Below are positions 13,633 through 14,046 of a stretch of DNA of 14,046 bases, one piece after another. The DNA comes from Acidocella sp. (GTDB taxonomy: Bacteria > Pseudomonadota > Alphaproteobacteria > Acetobacterales > Acetobacteraceae), in contig JAQUAC010000026.1 of assembly GCA_028687415.1 (NCBI GenBank), positions 1 to 14,046 of the forward strand, read 5' to 3'. Position numbers and translations under genes: made by a program. How positions within the stretch are numbered: the first letter of the stretch is position 1; each line of letters begins with the position of its first letter. The notes below the pieces were generated by a model. That model ran no database searches, was not told where the DNA came from, and was given only the letters and a program-made list of their open reading frames with translations.

Positions 13633-14046
13633 CTGCGGCGTTTCTGCTTGGGTTTGACCTTGTGCGTTTCGGCGCTCTTCGCGCGGCCTGGGCGTTGCGT
13701 GGCGCGGCCGGGGGCTCCGCTCAGGCTGAACAGCAGCCCGCCAGTCACGGGGCGCGCCTCGTTCAGCCGGACCTCAAGCTTTTGCGCCAGGGAGAAAACG
13801 CTCCGAGAGCGGCGACCGGACAGAGTCTGGGTGGCCTCATCGTACATCCAGTAATCGTCCGGCAAATTTGCCATAGCCAAGAATCCACTCGCCCCACTCT
13901 CCGCCAAAGTGACGAATAGACCGAACTTCGTCACCCCTGAAACCCGTGCCTGAAACAACTCTCCGATGCGGTGTTGCAAATACAGCGCAAGATAGCGGTC
14001 GCTGGAATCGCGCTCGGCCAGGGTGGCTCGGCGCTCGGTGGCGGTG
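13629..14046 (-). CDS. rnr: Ribonuclease R, C-terminal part (5' end outside window)
   Basis: Only the last 138 residues are in the window and the frame enters from the right edge. The visible part begins TATERRATLAERDSSDRYLA, matching the end of the RNB catalytic domain. The S1 RNA-binding domain follows (HRIGELFQARVSGVTKFGLFV, continuing through SGASGFLAMANLPDDYW), then a strongly basic tail ending KVKPKQKRRR. This combination is typical of the 3'-5' exonuclease RNase R, which degrades structured RNA; RNase II lacks such a basic tail. The stop TGA overlaps the GTG of the protease gene, so the two are co-transcribed. Family confident from motif agreement despite truncation. Confidence 0.93.
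   Translation of the reverse strand, partial: TATERRATLAERDSSDRYLALYLQHRIGELFQARVSGVTKFGLFVTLAESGASGFLAMANLPDDYWMYDEATQTLSGRRSRSVFSLAQKLEVRLNEARPVTGGLLFSLSGAPGRATQRPGRAKSAETHKVKPKQKRRR

Overview
This is about 14 kb of GC-rich, tightly packed chromosomal DNA from an alphaproteobacterium. Gene content and protein style point to the Rhodospirillales, probably an Acetobacteraceae-like acid-tolerant relative. That placement is inference from sequence character (Mg-type HemB, NDUFAF6-like protein, rib/nus/thiL gene order) and not from a search. The window looks like conserved core genome. I see no insertion sequence, prophage, CRISPR array, tRNA or rRNA, and no stretch over 300 bases without a gene.

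Left part (1-3386): the 5' part of an iron-type superoxide dismutase gene (minus strand, cut by the window edge) is divergent from a plus-strand gene for a squalene/phytoene-synthase-fold protein. That protein resembles the mitochondrial complex I assembly factor NDUFAF6. Convergent with it, and overlapping its 3' end by 167 bases, is a minus-strand unit of hemB followed directly by a short-chain dehydrogenase gene. The 224-base region upstream of hemB, shared with the divergent NRAMP gene, carries a perfect FNR/FixK-type palindrome between two Fur/Mur-like 7-1-7 boxes. This is the densest regulatory signal in the window.

Centre (3387-11751): an NRAMP-family transporter with an altered metal-site motif is followed, after 63 bases, by a nine-gene plus-strand run: rpiB, glyA, nrdR, ribD, ribE, ribBA, ribH, nusB and thiL. 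Most junctions overlap by 1-4 bases, so it is very probably one operon. It links pentose phosphates (RpiB supplies ribulose-5-phosphate, a RibB substrate), one-carbon metabolism (GlyA), control of ribonucleotide reductase (NrdR), riboflavin synthesis (RibD, RibE, RibB, RibH), transcription antitermination (NusB) and thiamine diphosphate synthesis (ThiL). The GTP cyclohydrolase II half of RibBA has lost its zinc cysteines and catalytic motif, so the first committed step of riboflavin synthesis must be encoded elsewhere.

Right part (11752-14046): a hairpin terminator separates thiL from the minus-strand group rnr (3' part only), a secreted S41/CtpA-type protease gene, and rpmG (ribosomal protein L33, 55 codons). 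rnr and the protease gene overlap by four bases. rpmG appears to have its own promoter in the 59-base gap.

I did not find a convincing undescribed multi-gene system. The items most worth a second look are the divergent hemB/NRAMP control region, the non-canonical NRAMP protein, the degenerate RibBA and the NDUFAF6-like protein.
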